Shown here piece after piece: positions 38,364-46,760 of a stretch of DNA of 64,000 nucleotides. Both the position numbers and the translations under genes were made by a program. Location: contig CALSTP010000001.1 of the NCBI GenBank assembly GCA_943789305.1, positions 658,178 to 722,177 on the forward strand, read 5' to 3'. Under the pieces are notes generated by a model. The model was not told the DNA's origin, searched no databases, and was given only the letters and a program-made list of their open reading frames with translations. Positions within the stretch are counted from its first letter, which is position 1. Each line of letters opens with the position of its first letter. This DNA is from an uncultured Flavobacteriaceae bacterium. Lineage in GTDB: Bacteria; Bacteroidota; Bacteroidia; Flavobacteriales; Flavobacteriaceae.

Positions 38364-39863
38364 TTATAATTTGAGTATGTAAGTAAATCTAAAATTTAGT
38401 TGGTCCTTTTTTAAGTTTATGGTATCGGTAAGTCCACTTGAAAATAGTTGTTGCTGGTCGTTAAAATCGCTACTTGCAATGCTGAAGTCCAGAGAACTTC
38501 CTCCGAAGTTAATACCCCCGCCAATACTCATGATGGAGCCACTATTATCAAAATTCTTTAAGAATGCGTTTTGTTTTACATATCCTGCTCTTAAACTGTA
38601 ATTTCCGAAACGATATTCTCCACCAATTTTTAGAATGCCTTCGGTAGATAAATTGTTTTTTATTACATCGTTTTGATCTTGAAAGTAAGTATCGTTGGGT
38701 TCATTAAAATTTGCTGAATCATAATTTATTCGAGTATAATCAACACTAATCAATCCTTCTTTACCAAAAATATAAGCTAAACTTCCTGTGTATTTTGAAG
38801 GGGTTCTAAAACGATACTCTGGATATATGTTTATCACATTTGGTTCAACAGCGATATCTGAGCCATCATTGCTTGCAACAAATTGTTCGGTTTCTTCTAT
38901 AATAGAAAACCAAGTTGGACTTTCATAACTTAATCCTAAACGCAACTGATCTGTTAATTTAGTAATAGCTCCAATTTGAAACGAAAATCCTTTTCCAAGG
39001 GTCAAAAGCTTGTTGTTAAAACGAAAAGAATTTAATGCAGAAGTATTGGAGTAATTGCTTTCATAAAAGTCAGTTTGCTCAATATATTCAAGGTTATATG
39101 AATTTAAATTAAGGCCGAAGTAATATTTTTTTTGATATTCTCCACTAAAGTTAAAGGCATATTTATTGATTCCCCCACTTCTTGAGGTTACATATTCATG
39201 AAAATATCCATTAGATGCTGGATTAACGGTGCTGTAGTATTCTGTGTTCAATGGCTCATCAAGATTGGCCTCAATCATATAAGATTGGTAACCCAAAAAC
39301 CCTTGTTGTTCATCAAAGCCAAAATTTTCTCCTAAATATGAATACAACTCACTTATGCTTTCCCGTTGTGTTGTCTGAAAGTTTTCTAATGCTACTCCTT
39401 GCGCAAAATTTAGAAAATAGATATCAATTCCATTGGGATTATATCCTTCAGCTTCAAAAACGGAATTAAAGTTTGCCTTTTTTTGATAATCAAACGAAAA
39501 ACTAATTTTTGACCATGGACTTACTTCTGAGTTTTTTAAAACGAATACAAAACCAAATTGATCAAAATCAAAATTATTGCTAGAAGTTTCAAAACCAGTA
39601 TCGTAATAATTTGAATTAATTTTATTTCTACCCGAATTCATCGAAATACCAATTTGGGAGTGTTCAAAAACAGAACTGGATGCAGGGTTAACTTGAAGAG
39701 CACTTAAGTCTCCTCCAAGGGCCCCAAAAGCACCACCCATAGCTGTAAATCGAGCAGTACCATTAAGGTTTGGGGTACTATAACGAATAACATCCTCTAG
39801 ACTTTGAGCATTCATAGAAGCGGTAAAAAAAATCAATAATATGGCTTTATGGAATTGATTCAT
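38364..39863 (-). CDS. OmpP1/FadL-type outer-membrane transport protein
   Basis: At 499 aa it has a signal peptide ending near SMNAQ. The strongly conserved N-terminal segment GTARFTAMGGAFGALGGDLSAL (about 35-56) and NPASSSVF are typical of Bacteroidota OmpP1/FadL/TodX-like barrels. The rest is beta strands, with RFTYILKL at the end. FadL-type channels admit hydrophobic compounds. It lies 29 nt downstream of a surface lipoprotein gene and upstream of folE. Confidence 0.83.
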   Translation of the reverse strand: MNQFHKAILLIFFTASMNAQSLEDVIRYSTPNLNGTARFTAMGGAFGALGGDLSALQVNPASSSVFEHSQIGISMNSGRNKINSNYYDTGFETSSNNFDFDQFGFVFVLKNSEVSPWSKISFSFDYQKKANFNSVFEAEGYNPNGIDIYFLNFAQGVALENFQTTQRESISELYSYLGENFGFDEQQGFLGYQSYMIEANLDEPLNTEYYSTVNPASNGYFHEYVTSRSGGINKYAFNFSGEYQKKYYFGLNLNSYNLEYIEQTDFYESNYSNTSALNSFRFNNKLLTLGKGFSFQIGAITKLTDQLRLGLSYESPTWFSIIEETEQFVASNDGSDIAVEPNVINIYPEYRFRTPSKYTGSLAYIFGKEGLISVDYTRINYDSANFNEPNDTYFQDQNDVIKNNLSTEGILKIGGEYRFGNYSLRAGYVKQNAFLKNFDNSGSIMSIGGGINFGGSSLDFSIASSDFNDQQQLFSSGLTDTINLKKDQLNFRFTYILKL

Positions 39864-39892
39864 AGGATAAATTTTTAGATGGAATTAAATAT

Positions 39893-40993
39893 TTAGTTTC
39901 TTCTTGAACTTGAAGATCTTGAACCTGACGAGCGTGAACCTGACGAACGTGAGCTATAGCTAGATCTAGATGGAGAAGAGGCTCGATCAATAGTACTTCT
40001 TCTAGAACTATTGTAGTTGTTGTTTGAATTACTGTTACTACTTCTGTTGGAATTATAATTATTTGATTTCGAATATGCCTTTGGTTTGTAATAGTTTGGA
40101 TCAGAAGAATTTCTTCTGGCTCGAGGATTTTTAACTGCTTGTTTGATTGAATTACCATTAGTCGTGGTAATGTATCGACGACTGTAGTTTCTTAAATTCT
40201 CCGCACTATTTCTTCTTACATTTACCCCATTTCGAGTCAGAGATGGAACTCTGATTGATGACTGATTTGTGGATCTAAGGGTTCCACCTTTTCTTGAAGA
40301 ATCCGATGAGGTTCTTATGGGAGCAGAGGAACGTCTTGCACTATTTCCTCCTCTTCTCGAATTTGAATAGGATCTTCTTTTGGGTTGATATCGGTTAGCA
40401 TAGCGATTGTAACGATTGTTATAAAACCTGTCATGGGGGTAAAATCTTCCATAGTAATAAGGATTGTAAAACCCAAAACCATAAGAAGGATATAAGGGAT
40501 TAAAATATCCCCATCGATAGGGGTTATAAAAGTTATTAAATCTTCCATAAAACCCTCCACCATAAAAACCAAAACGAAAACCATTATTAAAAAAATAGGG
40601 GTCATATCCCAAGTATCCTAGGCTATAATCAATTGGAGATCCCACTAGGTAAATATTGGTTCTTTGAGGTGAACTTCCCCATTGTCCCTGACTTGAATTA
40701 GAAGCATTATTAGGTGAATTTGCACTGCTATAACTACCTGTATCCGTAAAATAGATATCCTCATTAGTGTCATCCCACATATATTCTTTTGACTTTTCAT
40801 CAAAGTATTGAGAATAGCCAGAAGATTTTGGAGTTTCATTTTTTTGTACTACAACTTTTTGTTGGTCACTACCATAAATTCCATCTTCTGCGTAATAGGA
40901 GGTGGGTTGAAAACTCCCACATGAAAATAAAATGATAGAAAAAAAGATGCCTGTATTTATTCTGAGAATCGAAGCTAACTGAAAATTTTTCAT
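39893..40993 (-). CDS. Low-complexity surface lipoprotein, Tyr/Phe/Asn then Arg/Ser rich
   Basis: At 366 aa it starts with a lipoprotein signal (GIFFSIILFSCGSFQ, Cys at about 25). Residues 125-195 are rich in Tyr, Phe, Gly and Asn (NPYRWGYFNPLYPSYGFGFY, YYGRFYPHDRFY). Residues 196-366 are rich in Arg, Ser and Asn and end in SG-SR repeats (SRSSGSRSSGSRSSSSRRN). No enzyme domain is seen. The pattern suggests a disordered, sticky cell-surface protein; that is inference. It is followed 29 nt later by the OmpP1-like gene, so the two may act together. Confidence 0.65.
   Translation of the reverse strand: MKNFQLASILRINTGIFFSIILFSCGSFQPTSYYAEDGIYGSDQQKVVVQKNETPKSSGYSQYFDEKSKEYMWDDTNEDIYFTDTGSYSSANSPNNASNSSQGQWGSSPQRTNIYLVGSPIDYSLGYLGYDPYFFNNGFRFGFYGGGFYGRFNNFYNPYRWGYFNPLYPSYGFGFYNPYYYGRFYPHDRFYNNRYNRYANRYQPKRRSYSNSRRGGNSARRSSAPIRTSSDSSRKGGTLRSTNQSSIRVPSLTRNGVNVRRNSAENLRNYSRRYITTTNGNSIKQAVKNPRARRNSSDPNYYKPKAYSKSNNYNSNRSSNSNSNNNYNSSRRSTIDRASSPSRSSYSSRSSGSRSSGSRSSSSRRN
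39920..39949. repeat. Two tandem 15-bp copies encoding the SRSSG repeat
   Basis: TGAACCTGACGAGCG is followed directly by TGAACCTGACGAACG, one mismatch. It lies inside the 3' end of the lipoprotein gene and could change in copy number by slippage without shifting frame (15 bp). Confidence 0.75.
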
Positions 40994-41032
40994 AACATTT
41001 TATTTTAGTAGTCATAACAAAAGTAAAATAAT

Positions 41033-41040
41033 TAGTTTTG
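41033..41040 (+). promoter_or_regulatory. Probable -7 element of proS
   Basis: TAGTTTTG matches TAnnTTTG, 49 nt upstream of ATG 41090. Confidence 0.35.
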
Positions 41041-41089
41041 CCATAACAAATGATTTAAAAATACTACATTCAAAATCTGTGCCAAAATA

Positions 41090-42568
41090 ATGTCAAAGAA
41101 ACTTACAAAGAGATCAGAAGATTACTCCAAATGGTATAACGAGTTAGTAACCAGGGCGGATCTTGCAGAGAATTCAGCTGTACGAGGGTGCATGGTAATT
41201 AAACCCTACGGTTATGCCATTTGGGAGAAAATGCAAGCAGAATTAGATTCGAAATTTAAGGAAACGGGACACCAAAATGCCTACTTTCCTCTTTTTGTTC
41301 CAAAAAATCTATTTGAAGCTGAGGAAAAAAATGCAGAGGGATTTGCAAAAGAATGTGCGGTAGTTACACATTATCGTTTGAAGAATAATCCAGAAGAGAA
41401 GGGAAAGTTAATGGTTGATCCAGAAGCAAAACTAGAAGAAGAACTTGTAGTTCGTCCAACTAGTGAAGCTATTATTTGGAGTACTTATAAAAATTGGATT
41501 CAATCCTACAGGGATTTACCTATACTGATTAACCAGTGGGCTAATGTGGTTCGTTGGGAAATGCGTACTCGCTTGTTTTTGAGAACTGCTGAATTTTTAT
41601 GGCAAGAGGGACATACTGCTCATGCAACCCGACAAGAAGCTTTAGACGAAACTATTTTGATTAATGATATCTATGCCAATTTTGTAGAAAATTTTATGGC
41701 AATACCAGTCATCAAAGGTGTTAAATCTGAAAGCGAACGATTTGCAGGAGCAGAGCAAACCCATTGTATAGAAGCTCTGATGCAAGATGGTAAAGCTTTG
41801 CAGGCAGGAACTTCACACTTTTTGGGGCAAAACTTTGCTAAGGCTTTCGATGTAAAGTTTGCAAACAAAGAAGGAAAACTAGAACATGTTTGGGCTAGCT
41901 CTTGGGGTGTTTCAACTCGTTTGATGGGTGCCCTTATAATGACTCACTCAGATGATAATGGTTTGGTTTTACCTCCAAATTTGGCACCAATACAAGTAAT
42001 TATTGTACCAATTTATAAAGGAGAAGAACAATTTTCGGCAATATCAGAGGTGGCTCAAGAAATTAAACAACAATTAGTTGATGCTGGTGTAAGTGTAAAA
42101 TTTGACGATCGAGATAATGTTAAGCCAGGATATAAATTCAATGATTATGAACTCAAGGGAGTTCCTTTAAGAATAGCAATTGGACCAAAAGATTTAGAAA
42201 AAGATCAAGTAGAGCTGGCTCGAAGAGATACACTTTCAAAGTCTTTTATTTCAAAAGATTCTGTTGCAGTGGTAATTCCAAGCTTGTTGAAAGAAATTCA
42301 AGAAACATTATATACAAAAGCCACAAATTATAGAGACGAACACATTAGTGAAGTAAATGATTTTGAATCTTTTAAAGAAATCCTGAATTCAAAGGGGGGA
42401 TTTATTTCTGCTCACTGGGATGGTACAGCAAAATCTGAGGAAGCTATAAAAAAGGCTACCAAAGCCACAATTCGATGCATTCCTAATAACACAAAACCCG
42501 AAGATGGCGTGTGTGTTTTTTCAGGGAACCCTTCTAAACAAAGGGTTTTATTTGCTAAAGCCTACTAA
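41090..42568 (+). CDS. proS: Proline--tRNA ligase (short, archaeal-type ProRS)
   Basis: The 492-residue class II synthetase has motif 2 region [26 protein letters not shown] (about 151-176), preceded by [12 protein letters not shown] (about 123-134). [11 protein letters not shown] segment follows, then an anticodon-binding domain with [27 protein letters not shown] and a C-terminal zinc-like extension. The large editing insertion of E. coli ProS is missing, which marks the eukaryote/archaeal-type form common in Bacteroidota. tRNA-Glu follows 120 nt downstream. Confidence 0.95.
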   Translation: MSKKLTKRSEDYSKWYNELVTRADLAENSAVRGCMVIKPYGYAIWEKMQAELDSKFKETGHQNAYFPLFVPKNLFEAEEKNAEGFAKECAVVTHYRLKNNPEEKGKLMVDPEAKLEEELVVRPTSEAIIWSTYKNWIQSYRDLPILINQWANVVRWEMRTRLFLRTAEFLWQEGHTAHATRQEALDETILINDIYANFVENFMAIPVIKGVKSESERFAGAEQTHCIEALMQDGKALQAGTSHFLGQNFAKAFDVKFANKEGKLEHVWASSWGVSTRLMGALIMTHSDDNGLVLPPNLAPIQVIIVPIYKGEEQFSAISEVAQEIKQQLVDAGVSVKFDDRDNVKPGYKFNDYELKGVPLRIAIGPKDLEKDQVELARRDTLSKSFISKDSVAVVIPSLLKEIQETLYTKATNYRDEHISEVNDFESFKEILNSKGGFISAHWDGTAKSEEAIKKATKATIRCIPNNTKPEDGVCVFSGNPSKQRVLFAKAY

Positions 42569-42642
42569 TCAGTGCTCTCAAACATTCTTCTTTTGTGGAT
42601 AAAAAAAAATAAATAAATCAATAAAAATTTAAACGAAAAGGG

Positions 42643-42673
42643 TTGCATGGTATATTATTTCGTTTTAGATTTG
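42643..42673 (+). promoter_or_regulatory. Bacteroidota-type promoter of tRNA-Glu
   Basis: TTG (42643-42645) and TAGATTTG (42666-42673) are 20 nt apart, with the tRNA beginning 15 nt downstream. Confidence 0.65.
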
Positions 42674-42688
42674 CAACCATAAAAAAAT

Positions 42689-42760
42689 GGCCCGTTCGTC
42701 TATCGGTTAGGACGTTAGGTTTTCATCCTAGAAAGAGGGGTTCGACTCCCCTACGGGCTA
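42689..42760 (+). tRNA. tRNA-Glu (anticodon TTC)
   Basis: The 72-nt cloverleaf starts GGCCCGTTCGTCTATCGG. The acceptor stem GGCCCGT/ACGGGCT closes with one G-U pair, the anticodon loop is GTTTTCATC with TTC, and the T arm is GGGG-TTCGACT-CCCC. Discriminator A; CCA is not encoded. rpsT follows 22 nt later and may be on the same transcript. Confidence 0.96.
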
Positions 42761-42782
42761 CACATAAAAAAACAATATTTAG

Positions 42783-43034
42783 ATGGCAAATCATAAATCT
42801 GCATTAAAGAGAATTAGATCAAACGACAAGAAGCGTTTGCGCAATCGTTTTCAACACAAAACAGCTCGAAATGCTGTCAAAAAACTCAAAGAGCTTACAA
42901 ATCGTAAAGAAGCTGATGTTTTGTTAAAAACAGTTATCTCTATGTTAGATAAACTATCTAAGAAAAATATTATTCATTCCAACAAAGCAGCTAATTTAAA
43001 GTCTAAGCTAACCAAACATGTTTCTGCATTGTAA
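42783..43034 (+). CDS. rpsT: 30S ribosomal protein S20
   Basis: The 83-residue basic, all-helical protein begins MANHKSALKRIRSNDKKRLRNR, the S20 signature, and ends SNKAANLKSKLTKHVSAL. It binds 16S rRNA in the body of the small subunit. It is preceded by tRNA-Glu and followed by a strong terminator shared with rho. Confidence 0.97.
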   Translation: MANHKSALKRIRSNDKKRLRNRFQHKTARNAVKKLKELTNRKEADVLLKTVISMLDKLSKKNIIHSNKAANLKSKLTKHVSAL

Positions 43035-43053
43035 TAGAATGTTATTATTTCAT

Positions 43054-43090
43054 AAAAAAAAGTGCTATTTTTTTAATAGCACTTTTTTTT
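43054..43090. terminator. Bidirectional terminator between rpsT and rho
   Basis: A long hairpin has AAAAAAAGTGCTATT pairing with AATAGCACTTTTTTT around a T-loop. A/T tracts on both sides let it serve rpsT (plus) and rho (minus). Confidence 0.9.
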
Positions 43091-43105
43091 TGAATTGACA
43101 TTAAA

Positions 43106-44713
43106 TTATGCATTCATTGAAATCAAAAATTCTTCATTGTTTTTTGTTCTTTTAAATCGATCGTTTATAAATTCCATCGCTTCAACGGGATTCATATCAG
43201 CAAGGTATTTTCGCATAATCCACATACGTTGAACTGTGTTTTCATCTAAAAGAATGTCATCTCTTCTTGTACTTGAAGAGATTAGATCAATAGCAGGGAA
43301 AATACGTCTGTTAGAAATTTTTCGATCCAACTGTAGCTCCATATTGCCAGTACCTTTAAATTCTTCAAAAATAACTTCATCCATTTTTGATCCAGTTTCT
43401 GTAAGAGCAGTTGCTATTATTGAGAGTGATCCCCCTTTTTCAATATTTCGTGCAGCTCCAAAGAATCGTTTTGGTTTATGAAGAGCATTGGCATCTACAC
43501 CCCCACTGAGAATTTTTCCTGATGCTGGTTGTACGGTGTTGTATGCACGAGCTAAACGTGTAATAGAATCTAAAAGAATCACTACATCATGTCCGCACTC
43601 AACTAATCGTTTTGCCTTTTCTAGAACAATATTAGCTACTTTCACGTGTCTATCGGCAGGTTCATCAAAAGTTGAAGCTACAACTTCTCCTTTAACGTTT
43701 CTCTGCATATCGGTCACCTCTTCTGGTCGTTCATCAATCAGTAGAATTATTTGATAAACTTCAGGATGGTTAGCAGCGATTGCATTTGCAATGTCCTTAA
43801 GTAACATTGTTTTTCCAGTTTTTGGTTGGGAAACAATCATTCCTCGTTGCCCTTTTCCGATAGGAGAGAAAAGGTCGATGATTCGAGTTGAAATGGTGCT
43901 TTGTTTTTCTGCAAGAATAAATTTTTCTTGAGGGAAAAGCGGCGTTAGATGTTCAAATGAAACACGATCACGAACTACTTTGGGATCAAGACCATTAATT
44001 TTATTGATTTTAATTAATGGAAAATATTTTTCTCCCTCTTTTGGAGGGCGAACAGTTCCCAGTAAAGTATCTCCCGTTTTTAGACCAAATAAACGGATCT
44101 GGGATTGAGATACATAAACATCATCGGGAGAAGATAGGTAATGATAGTCCGATGATCTTAAAAATCCATATCCTTCAGACATGATATCCAATACACCTTC
44201 AGAATCAATTATCCCATCAAATTCATAATCGGGTTCACGGTATCTGTTACGCTTGTCTTTATTGTGATTAGGTTCTCCGTTTTTGTTTTTGTAGTTAGGG
44301 TTGTTATTTTTTCTTTGTTTTTGATTTGGATTGGAGTTTTGCTTTGGGTTTTGTTTTTGATTGGGATTTTTATTCTGATGCTTATCATTTCGAACATCAA
44401 TTTTACTTTTTTCTTTGGTAGGGTCTTGTTTTTTATTTTCTTCGGCTTGGTTTGTTTGCTCCGAATTGTTTTTGTCAACTCCAGTAACTGGTTTTTTTAT
44501 CTTAGGTTTTGCTTCAGTTGCATTTTTTTCTGGAGCATTAATTGGAGTAGGGGTAGTATTTTTTATGGATTCAGGATTCGAAGATATGTGATCAATGATT
44601 TGATAAATCAAATCCATTTTTTTGAGACCAGTGATTCTTTTTACACCTATAGACTTGGCAATACCCTGTAAGTCGGGTAACTTTTTACTTTTTAATTCTG
44701 AAATTTCGTACAT
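43106..44713 (-). CDS. rho: Transcription termination factor Rho with long disordered insertion
   Basis: I start at the ATG at 44713 ([15 protein letters not shown]), giving 535 aa; the track start six codons upstream is possible. Residues 1-45 are the Rho N-terminal (SAP-like) domain. Residues about 50-165 are low-complexity, rich in Asn, Lys, Gln and Pro. An OB-fold RNA-binding domain follows ([24 protein letters not shown]), then the RecA-like ATPase with the P-loop-like [25 protein letters not shown] and the Q-loop/R-loop region. It is a hexameric helicase ending transcription. The insertion is a known Bacteroidota trait. It is divergent from DUF4293. Confidence 0.95.
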   Translation of the reverse strand: MYEISELKSKKLPDLQGIAKSIGVKRITGLKKMDLIYQIIDHISSNPESIKNTTPTPINAPEKNATEAKPKIKKPVTGVDKNNSEQTNQAEENKKQDPTKEKSKIDVRNDKHQNKNPNQKQNPKQNSNPNQKQRKNNNPNYKNKNGEPNHNKDKRNRYREPDYEFDGIIDSEGVLDIMSEGYGFLRSSDYHYLSSPDDVYVSQSQIRLFGLKTGDTLLGTVRPPKEGEKYFPLIKINKINGLDPKVVRDRVSFEHLTPLFPQEKFILAEKQSTISTRIIDLFSPIGKGQRGMIVSQPKTGKTMLLKDIANAIAANHPEVYQIILLIDERPEEVTDMQRNVKGEVVASTFDEPADRHVKVANIVLEKAKRLVECGHDVVILLDSITRLARAYNTVQPASGKILSGGVDANALHKPKRFFGAARNIEKGGSLSIIATALTETGSKMDEVIFEEFKGTGNMELQLDRKISNRRIFPAIDLISSSTRRDDILLDENTVQRMWIMRKYLADMNPVEAMEFINDRFKRTKNNEEFLISMNA

Positions 44714-44879
44714 TTTTTTTGAAAAATTCACTTATCGAAGTGGATTACCTGATAAGTATGATGTTTTAAGTATGTATATTATGAAGAGCAATCCAATTGA
44801 GTTTGCACGATTGCTTCAACAATATTACAAAAAAAATATAACCCCCGACAAAAAATTTTTAATTTTGAAAAAAAATATA

Positions 44880-45275
44880 ATGCTGCAAAGAATTCAATCT
44901 TTATTTCTTTTAGGTTACGTCATCACCATATTGGGATGCTTTTTATTTTTCCCAATTGGTTTTAAGATTGAATCTGAGCAAATTCTATGGAGTATAAGTA
45001 ACCTCCCTTACATATTTATTATACTAGCGGGAGTTAATATTTTTCTTTTTTCGAGGCGAAAAATTCAAATCTCAATGAATATTATTTTGTTGTTTTTTTC
45101 TGTTGGCTACGAAATTTTGGTTTTCAATGAAATTTATGACCGAATTGATAATCAGTTACAATTTATTGTTTTACGTTTTTTATTGGCTCTAACAAGTTGG
45201 TTGATGTTAATATTTGCAAATAAGTACATTCGAAAAGATGAGGCTTTAATAAGATCTATGGATCGGTTACGCTAA
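44880..45275 (+). CDS. DUF4293 membrane protein
   Basis: The track ORF begins inside rho; the likely start is ATG 44880 (MLQRIQSLFLLGYVIT), giving 131 aa, matching the start typical of DUF4293. Four hydrophobic segments are visible (about 8-28, 48-65, 72-90 and 97-117), and the C-terminus is charged (YIRKDEALIRSMDRLR). Its function is unknown. In flavobacteria it commonly sits divergent from rho, as here. Its stop overlaps the stop of the convergent phosphodiesterase gene by 4 nt. Confidence 0.8.
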   Translation: MLQRIQSLFLLGYVITILGCFLFFPIGFKIESEQILWSISNLPYIFIILAGVNIFLFSRRKIQISMNIILLFFSVGYEILVFNEIYDRIDNQLQFIVLRFLLALTSWLMLIFANKYIRKDEALIRSMDRLR

Positions 45276-45781
45276 TTTTTCATAACACCCCGCTGCCCGA
45301 GTTCTATTGCTTCTAAGTTTTGTACTTCATCTCCATTGATTTCAAAACTTAGCATTGTTCTTATTTTGTGGAACCCTTGTACTCCTGCAGCTCCTGGATT
45401 CATATGTAAAAGTTTATACTTTTTATCTTGCATAACTTTTAGAATATGTGAATGTCCGCAAATGAATAGCTTTGGGGTTGATTTACTGAACAGTTCTTTT
45501 ATTCTGGGAGTGTAGCGTCCAGGATACCCGCCAATATGTGTCATAAGCACAGAAACTTGTTCACAATAAAATTGTTGAAATTCTGGAAAGCTTGCTCGAG
45601 TATCTTTTCCATCAATATTTCCATAAACAGCTCTCAGGGGTTTTAGCTCTTCAATTTGATCAGTAACATCAAGGTTCCCAATATCTCCAGCATGCCATAC
45701 CTCGTCTGCTTTCTGAACGTAACTTAATATTCGTTTATCTATGTAACCGTGGGTATCCGATAAGAGTAAAATTTTTTTCAA
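45272..45781 (-). CDS. Metallophosphoesterase family protein (YfcE/MJ0936-like)
   Basis: The 169-residue calcineurin-like phosphoesterase has all the metal motifs in order: LLSDTHGYID (about 5-14), WHAGDIGN (about 29-36), VYGNIDGKD (about 53-61, GN[H/I]D-like), MTHIGGYPG (about 80-88) and ICGHSHILKV (about 106-115). The family hydrolyses phosphodiesters or phosphomonoesters with two metal ions. Substrate is unknown. Confidence 0.87.
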   Translation of the reverse strand: MKKILLLSDTHGYIDKRILSYVQKADEVWHAGDIGNLDVTDQIEELKPLRAVYGNIDGKDTRASFPEFQQFYCEQVSVLMTHIGGYPGRYTPRIKELFSKSTPKLFICGHSHILKVMQDKKYKLLHMNPGAAGVQGFHKIRTMLSFEINGDEVQNLEAIELGQRGVMKN

Positions 45782-45981
45782 AATATAGTAGTTGGTTTGA
45801 TGAGTTGAATTTTTGACAGCTATTTTGATTAGGAAAACCTCTTGACTTGTTTTGCAATTTACTCCAAATAATTACTACTGTTAAATTCTTTTTATAATAA
45901 ACCTAGGAAACTTGTTCTTATGTAAATAATGTCTGATTGTGTCTTACCTTGAATAAACTTTCCCATCTCTTGTTTTTCTGA

Positions 45982-45989
45982 TACCTTTG
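45982..45989 (+). promoter_or_regulatory. -7 element upstream of truA
   Basis: TACCTTTG matches TAnnTTTG, 15 nt before the GTG start at 46005. The 223 nt between the phosphodiesterase gene and truA hold no gene that I can see. Confidence 0.45.
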
Positions 45990-46004
45990 CAACAAAGAAT
46001 ATAA

Positions 46005-46760
46005 GTGCGCTATTTTATTAATTTATCTTATTTAGGAACCTCATTTCATGGATGGCAATGCCAGCCCAATGCAATAAGTGTTCAGGAAGTTTTGGAAAAA
46101 GCGCTAACCACGGTTCTTCGGTCTCCTATAAAAATTACAGGAGCAGGGAGAACAGATACTGGTGTTCATGCTCGGTTAATGGTAGCCCATTTTGACGCAG
46201 AAATTCCTGTTAAAACTTTTGATAACCTTGTTTATCTTTTGAATCAATACCTCAAATCTGATGTTGTGATTCTGTCAATAGTTCCTGTAATAGATGAAGC
46301 ACACGCACGATTTGACGCTACGTTGAGAACTTATGAATACCATATTGTTTCAAAAAAAGACCCTTTTACCAGAGGTCTTGCTTATTTTTTTAGAGAGCCG
46401 CTTGATATACCGTTGATGAATGAAGCTGCTGAGTTGCTAATGACCTTTAAAGATTTTCAAGCTTTTTCTAAAACCAATACAGATGTAAAAACCTATTTAT
46501 GTGATATAAGTAGTGCAAGTTGGAAGCCAGAAGGAGTCGGTTATGTTTTTACGATAACAGCAAATCGTTTTTTGCGTAATATGGTTCGAGCCATAGTAGG
46601 AACCCTTCTTGACGTAGGAATGCACAAAATTACTTCCGAAGAATTAAAAATGATTGTAGAAAGTAAAGAAAGAAGTAAAGCAGGATTTTCTGTTCCAGCT
46701 CATGGTTTGTATCTTACAGACATTCAGTATCCTAAAAACATATATGTAAATAATGGCTAA
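46005..46760 (+). CDS. truA: tRNA pseudouridine(38-40) synthase TruA
   Basis: The 251-residue protein uses a GTG start at 46005, giving MRYFINLSYLGTSFHGWQCQPN, the expected TruA N-terminus. The catalytic Asp lies in GAGRTDTGVHA (about 46-56), and RFDATLRTYEYHI (about 103-115) and FLRNMVRAIVGTLLDVG (about 188-204) are present. It modifies uridines 38-40 of tRNA anticodon arms. No ATG is available at the right place. Its end overlaps the next gene's start by 8 nt. Confidence 0.94.
   Translation: MRYFINLSYLGTSFHGWQCQPNAISVQEVLEKALTTVLRSPIKITGAGRTDTGVHARLMVAHFDAEIPVKTFDNLVYLLNQYLKSDVVILSIVPVIDEAHARFDATLRTYEYHIVSKKDPFTRGLAYFFREPLDIPLMNEAAELLMTFKDFQAFSKTNTDVKTYLCDISSASWKPEGVGYVFTITANRFLRNMVRAIVGTLLDVGMHKITSEELKMIVESKERSKAGFSVPAHGLYLTDIQYPKNIYVNNG

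Noticed and set aside
39847-40158. 103-aa minus-strand ORF overlapping the lipoprotein gene, rich in Thr/Ile/Gln
   Set aside because: Alternate frame of the repetitive Arg/Ser/Asn-rich 3' end; the low complexity produces long open shadows.
44264-44671. 135-aa plus-strand ORF, hydrophobic, opposite the rho gene
   Set aside because: It is the antisense of the Asn/Lys/Gln-rich insertion of Rho; A-rich coding on one strand gives a Phe/Ile/Val-rich shadow on the other.
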